A DNA stretch of 64,000 nt from Lachnospiraceae bacterium YSB2008 (GTDB taxonomy: Bacteria > Bacillota > Clostridia > Lachnospirales > Lachnospiraceae), in contig JHWR01000014.1 in assembly GCA_000687655.1 (NCBI GenBank), positions 26,238 through 90,237 on the forward strand, written 5' to 3'. Within the stretch, counting starts at the first letter, position 1. Each line of letters begins with the position of its first letter. The position numbers were made by a program, and so were the translations under genes. This document shows positions 61,826 through 64,000 of this stretch, in pieces. The notes under the pieces are model-generated. The model did no database searches and had not been told where the DNA came from. It worked only from the letters and a program-made list of their open reading frames with translations.

Positions 61826-63403
61826 TTATAAATTCTCGATTTTCGTTGCAAGCTTTTCTCTGAAACGTATATCGTGCTCGACAACAATCATGGTCGGCAT
61901 ATAAGTTTCTATCAGCTTTTCAATCTGCATACGGGAGAAAACATCTATATAATTGAGTGGTTCGTCCCAAATGTATAGATGAGCCGGAGTGAGAAGACTG
62001 GCAGCAATCAGAACCTTTTTCTTCTGACCTTCGGAATAATCCTCGATTTTGCTCTCGAACTGTTCTCTACTGAAATCAAGTTTCCTGAGCAGAGTTAGAA
62101 AGAGGCTGTAATCAAGATCTCGCTTTTTTGTGAATTCCGCGAGGGTTCCTTTCAGATCTGAAGTATTCTGATCTATATATGATATTATAAGACCGCTTGC
62201 TGTTTCCAGCTTTCCGTCAGTTATCATATTTTCGGTACCTGGTAATGCACTGGTATCCTGGAGCTTACTGGTATCCGCAATGTCCCCGGTATCATGAAGG
62301 TAGCCGGCATTTTTCAGAATGGCCTTGATAAGGCTGGATTTTCCACAGCCGTTTTCACCGTTCAGAAAGAGTATATCGCCCTGCTCAAGCTGAAAGGTTA
62401 TTCCTGAAAGCACTCGGCTTTCTTCTGAATAACCCAGCGAAAAATCTCTGCACTCAACTATACATTTCTTATGATGCTTAAGTGGATTGAGCCTGAGGTC
62501 ATCAACCTTTTCGATATCGTTCAGAAGCCCTTCTTTTTCTTCAATCTCACGTTCTATACGTTTCTCGAAATTCTTTACTCTTGACTGCATCTTCTTGGTT
62601 TTGGCTCCGATAAAGGACCTTGTAGAGATGCTTCGGTCATTTTCTTTTATTGGATCAAAACCTATCTTTGTGCTTTCACTTTTCTTGGCCCAGCTGTCGG
62701 TACGACGCATTGATGCTGTCAGCTTGCCTATTTCTTTCTTATGCTTTTCATTTTCTGCCATGGCAAATGCATCGGCCCGTTCTTTGTTTTCCCACCATGT
62801 GCTGAAATTACCGTTCATAACCTCTATTGAGCTTCTGTTAAGAATCAGCATATGGTCGGAAACCGCATCCAGCAGGTCCCTGTCGTGTGAAACAAGTATG
62901 AAACCATTCTTTTGGGCAAGATAATTCTTTATGATTTCCCTGCCGTCCTTGTCCAAGTGATTCGTTGGTTCGTCTATAAGAAGAAACTCGTTATCGCCTG
63001 AAAAGAGTATAGCAAGCATGGCCTTGGTACGTTCCCCGTGACTGAGAGTCTTTATCGGTCTGTACAGAAGCTCGGGGTCGACACCCATATTGTTAAGCTC
63101 ACAGATTATCTTCCAGCCCTCAGCGTTCGATTTCCATTCCATGCTCATTTCGTCCATGGTTTTATCGAGGTCCTTTTCCTCTGTCTTATAAGGAAAATAA
63201 TCGAAGAATTTATTTGTTGTGATGCTTCCGGAGTATTCATATTTCCCGAGAAGAAGATTCAGAAATGTAGTCTTTCCCTTTCCGTTTCTTCCTATGAATC
63301 CGGTTTTCCAGTCTGTATCGATTGAAAATGAAACGTTCTCGAAAACATTATCAAAGCTCCCGGGATATCCGAAGGTTAAATCTGAAACCTGTAATAATGA
63401 CAT
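61826..63403 (-). CDS. ABC-F ATPase, Lsa-like ribosomal protection type
   Basis: A 525-aa protein with two ABC domains and no membrane helices. First Walker A is IGRNGKGKTTF (37-47), signature LSHGERTKA, Walker B LLIDEPTNHLD; the second has LNGENGCGKSS, YSEGQKKK (altered signature) and IWDEPLNYID. The inter-domain linker is long and basic (about 215-315). The layout is close to Lsa/Vga-type proteins that protect ribosomes from lincosamides, streptogramin A and pleuromutilins; actual resistance is inference. The ATG at 63403 has AAGGAGG 8 nt upstream. The leader looks like an attenuator. Confidence 0.85.
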   Translation of the reverse strand: MSLLQVSDLTFGYPGSFDNVFENVSFSIDTDWKTGFIGRNGKGKTTFLNLLLGKYEYSGSITTNKFFDYFPYKTEEKDLDKTMDEMSMEWKSNAEGWKIICELNNMGVDPELLYRPIKTLSHGERTKAMLAILFSGDNEFLLIDEPTNHLDKDGREIIKNYLAQKNGFILVSHDRDLLDAVSDHMLILNRSSIEVMNGNFSTWWENKERADAFAMAENEKHKKEIGKLTASMRRTDSWAKKSESTKIGFDPIKENDRSISTRSFIGAKTKKMQSRVKNFEKRIEREIEEKEGLLNDIEKVDDLRLNPLKHHKKCIVECRDFSLGYSEESRVLSGITFQLEQGDILFLNGENGCGKSSLIKAILKNAGYLHDTGDIADTSKLQDTSALPGTENMITDGKLETASGLIISYIDQNTSDLKGTLAEFTKKRDLDYSLFLTLLRKLDFSREQFESKIEDYSEGQKKKVLIAASLLTPAHLYIWDEPLNYIDVFSRMQIEKLIETYMPTMIVVEHDIRFREKLATKIENL

Positions 63404-63427
63404 AAATATCGCCTCCTTATGCGGTGA

Positions 63428-63465
63428 TGATAAAAGCCGCAGGAGCAGTCCTGCGGCTTTTATCA
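63428..63465 (-). terminator. Attenuator-type terminator in the ABC-F leader
   Basis: A perfect 17-bp stem, minus strand TGATAAAAGCCGCAGGA/TCCTGCGGCTTTTATCA with a four-base loop, plus 4 further pairs after a bulge. It has the A-stem-U form and lies just upstream of the ribosome site, so it should block read-through into the gene. Confidence 0.8.
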
Positions 63466-63499
63466 CATCACGTAGGTATAAAGACAGAATACCTTATAA

Positions 63500-63589
63500 C
63501 TATATCATGATTAGAGAACCACTATGAACTATTTCCTGCAAACCTACAGCTTTGGGCAGACATATCCCATCCTCAAAACTGTATTCCAT
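63500..63589 (-). CDS. Possible 29-residue leader ORF
   Basis: Begins MEYSFEDGICLPK; no ribosome site of its own. It starts 5 nt after the stop of the 7-codon leader ORF and ends 34 nt before the attenuator stem. Translation by re-initiation is possible. Weakly supported. Confidence 0.25.
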   Translation of the reverse strand: MEYSFEDGICLPKAVGLQEIVHSGSLIMI

Positions 63590-63593
63590 AAAA

Positions 63594-63617
63594 CTATCTG
63601 CAAGAAATATTCTTCAT
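63594..63617 (-). CDS. Candidate leader peptide MKNISCR of the ABC-F gene
   Basis: A seven-codon ORF with a strong AGGAGG ribosome site 6 nt before the ATG, in the leader of the ABC-F gene. Short leader peptides whose translation senses ribosome-binding drugs are known upstream of other resistance ABC-F genes. No other role is visible for such a strong site. Confidence 0.5.
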   Translation of the reverse strand: MKNISCR

Positions 63618-63663
63618 CGGTCTCCTCCTTTTTTTCTTAATCTTTTCGTAGGATAACAATTAG

Positions 63664-63774
63664 TGAAGCCTCACACGACTAAAGTCGCGTGCTTCCCATA
63701 AATGCTTTTAAAGCACGTAGTCTCTTTAGGAGACGGGAACTACATTTCTACAGATACACCCCAAACTCAGATGC
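63664..63774 (-). mobile_element. End of an IS200/IS605-type element (right end, possible omega-RNA)
   Basis: Subterminal hairpin around CGCGACTTTAGTCGTG (63664-63694 as the stem-loop GAAGC...GCTTC) is typical for IS605-group ends. A second hairpin GTCTC/GAGAC (near 63721-63735) lies between it and the tnpB stop. The region downstream of tnpB is where omega-RNA scaffolds lie in this family. The exact element boundary near 63660 was not determined; the left end is outside the window. Confidence 0.75.
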
Positions 63775-64000
63775 TTATGCGACGAATGTCATAAGTTCCG
63801 CATTCAGGCTAATTAGTGTAGATAATGTGCAGGTGCTTCTCTTGGATACCTGAGGAACTTTTGCCTCAAGTTCCAACCTTGCCTTCGCAGGTAAGGATTT
63901 CAAGATTTCACGTATGAAATATCTGCTTCCTATGTTATAGGACGCTGATAAGTCACAGTTATATATTTTCCCACTATTGAATCTGCATACACTATAACTA
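63775..64000 (-). CDS. tnpB: TnpB-type transposon protein, C-terminal part
   Basis: The last 74 residues of an IS200/IS605 TnpB-like protein; the rest lies beyond the window. It reads SVCRFNSGKIYNCDLSASYN, where the Asp of NCDLSASYNIG is the third RuvC residue, then RYFIREILKSLP and a Thr/Ser-rich end to TAA at 63775-63777. It is an RNA-guided nuclease family; the N-terminal RuvC residues cannot be checked here. The element end lies directly downstream. Confidence 0.85.
   Translation of the reverse strand, partial: SYSVCRFNSGKIYNCDLSASYNIGSRYFIREILKSLPAKARLELEAKVPQVSKRSTCTLSTLISLNAELMTFVA

Noticed and set aside
63404..63466. N-terminal extension of the ABC-F protein
   Set aside because: The added residues are encoded by the attenuator stem and the ribosome site; the true start is 63403.

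Overview
The window looks like chromosomal DNA of a Lachnospiraceae-type clostridium (Bacillota). The evidence is moderate-to-low GC, AGGAGG-type ribosome sites, a canonical Firmicutes T-box and LexA box, an AddAB (not RecBCD) nuclease, QueF/QueH queuosine enzymes, FliB, glycogen enzymes and a clostridial IS200/IS605 end. Genus was not determined. Almost all of it is dense core genome on the minus strand. No rRNA, tRNA, CRISPR or prophage was seen.

Layout: 1-3.5 kb holds two TetR regulators, a CrtI-like FAD oxidoreductase and a GDPD phosphodiesterase, with palindromic operators at two clear sigma-A promoters. 3.6-18.5 kb carries murI, metY, addA, addB, uvrA and uvrB; a perfect LexA-type box sits inside the uvrA promoter. 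18.5-23.3 kb is a unit of a membrane protein, aspS and a GH13 amylase. 23.3-25.5 kb holds plus-strand ispF, a small membrane protein and queH. 25.5-32.5 kb is a minus-strand run queF-folC-(47-aa gene)-TPR protein-CDP-glycerol transferase-DUF308-methyltransferase-hslO, ending in a terminator. 32.6-35.9 kb is a plus-strand pair: an unrecognised 872-aa protein and a phosphoribosyltransferase-like protein with a degenerate PRPP loop.

36-45.5 kb is a leucine T-box leader followed by leuA and seven tightly packed genes (coiled-coil membrane protein, DUF5711-like, CvpA, Cys-rich protein, FliB, trkA, trkH). Upstream lies hipBA. 47-58.5 kb has an EAL protein, ung, a 157-bp inverted-repeat element, putP, glgB, holA, and a surface protein/glycosyltransferase cluster. 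58.6-61 kb has a Suv3-like helicase and rpsT with a structured leader. The right end has an ABC-F protein with an attenuator-like leader, next to the end of an IS605-type element with the 3' end of tnpB.

The most unusual items are: the 872-aa/PRTase-like pair; a 14-bp promoter box shared at identical spacing by that operon and a distant membrane-protein gene; the leucine T-box in front of potassium-uptake and flagellin-methylase genes; a 47-aa gene overlapping both neighbours; a four-cysteine tail on IspF; the ABC-F leader; and a candidate TnpB guide RNA.
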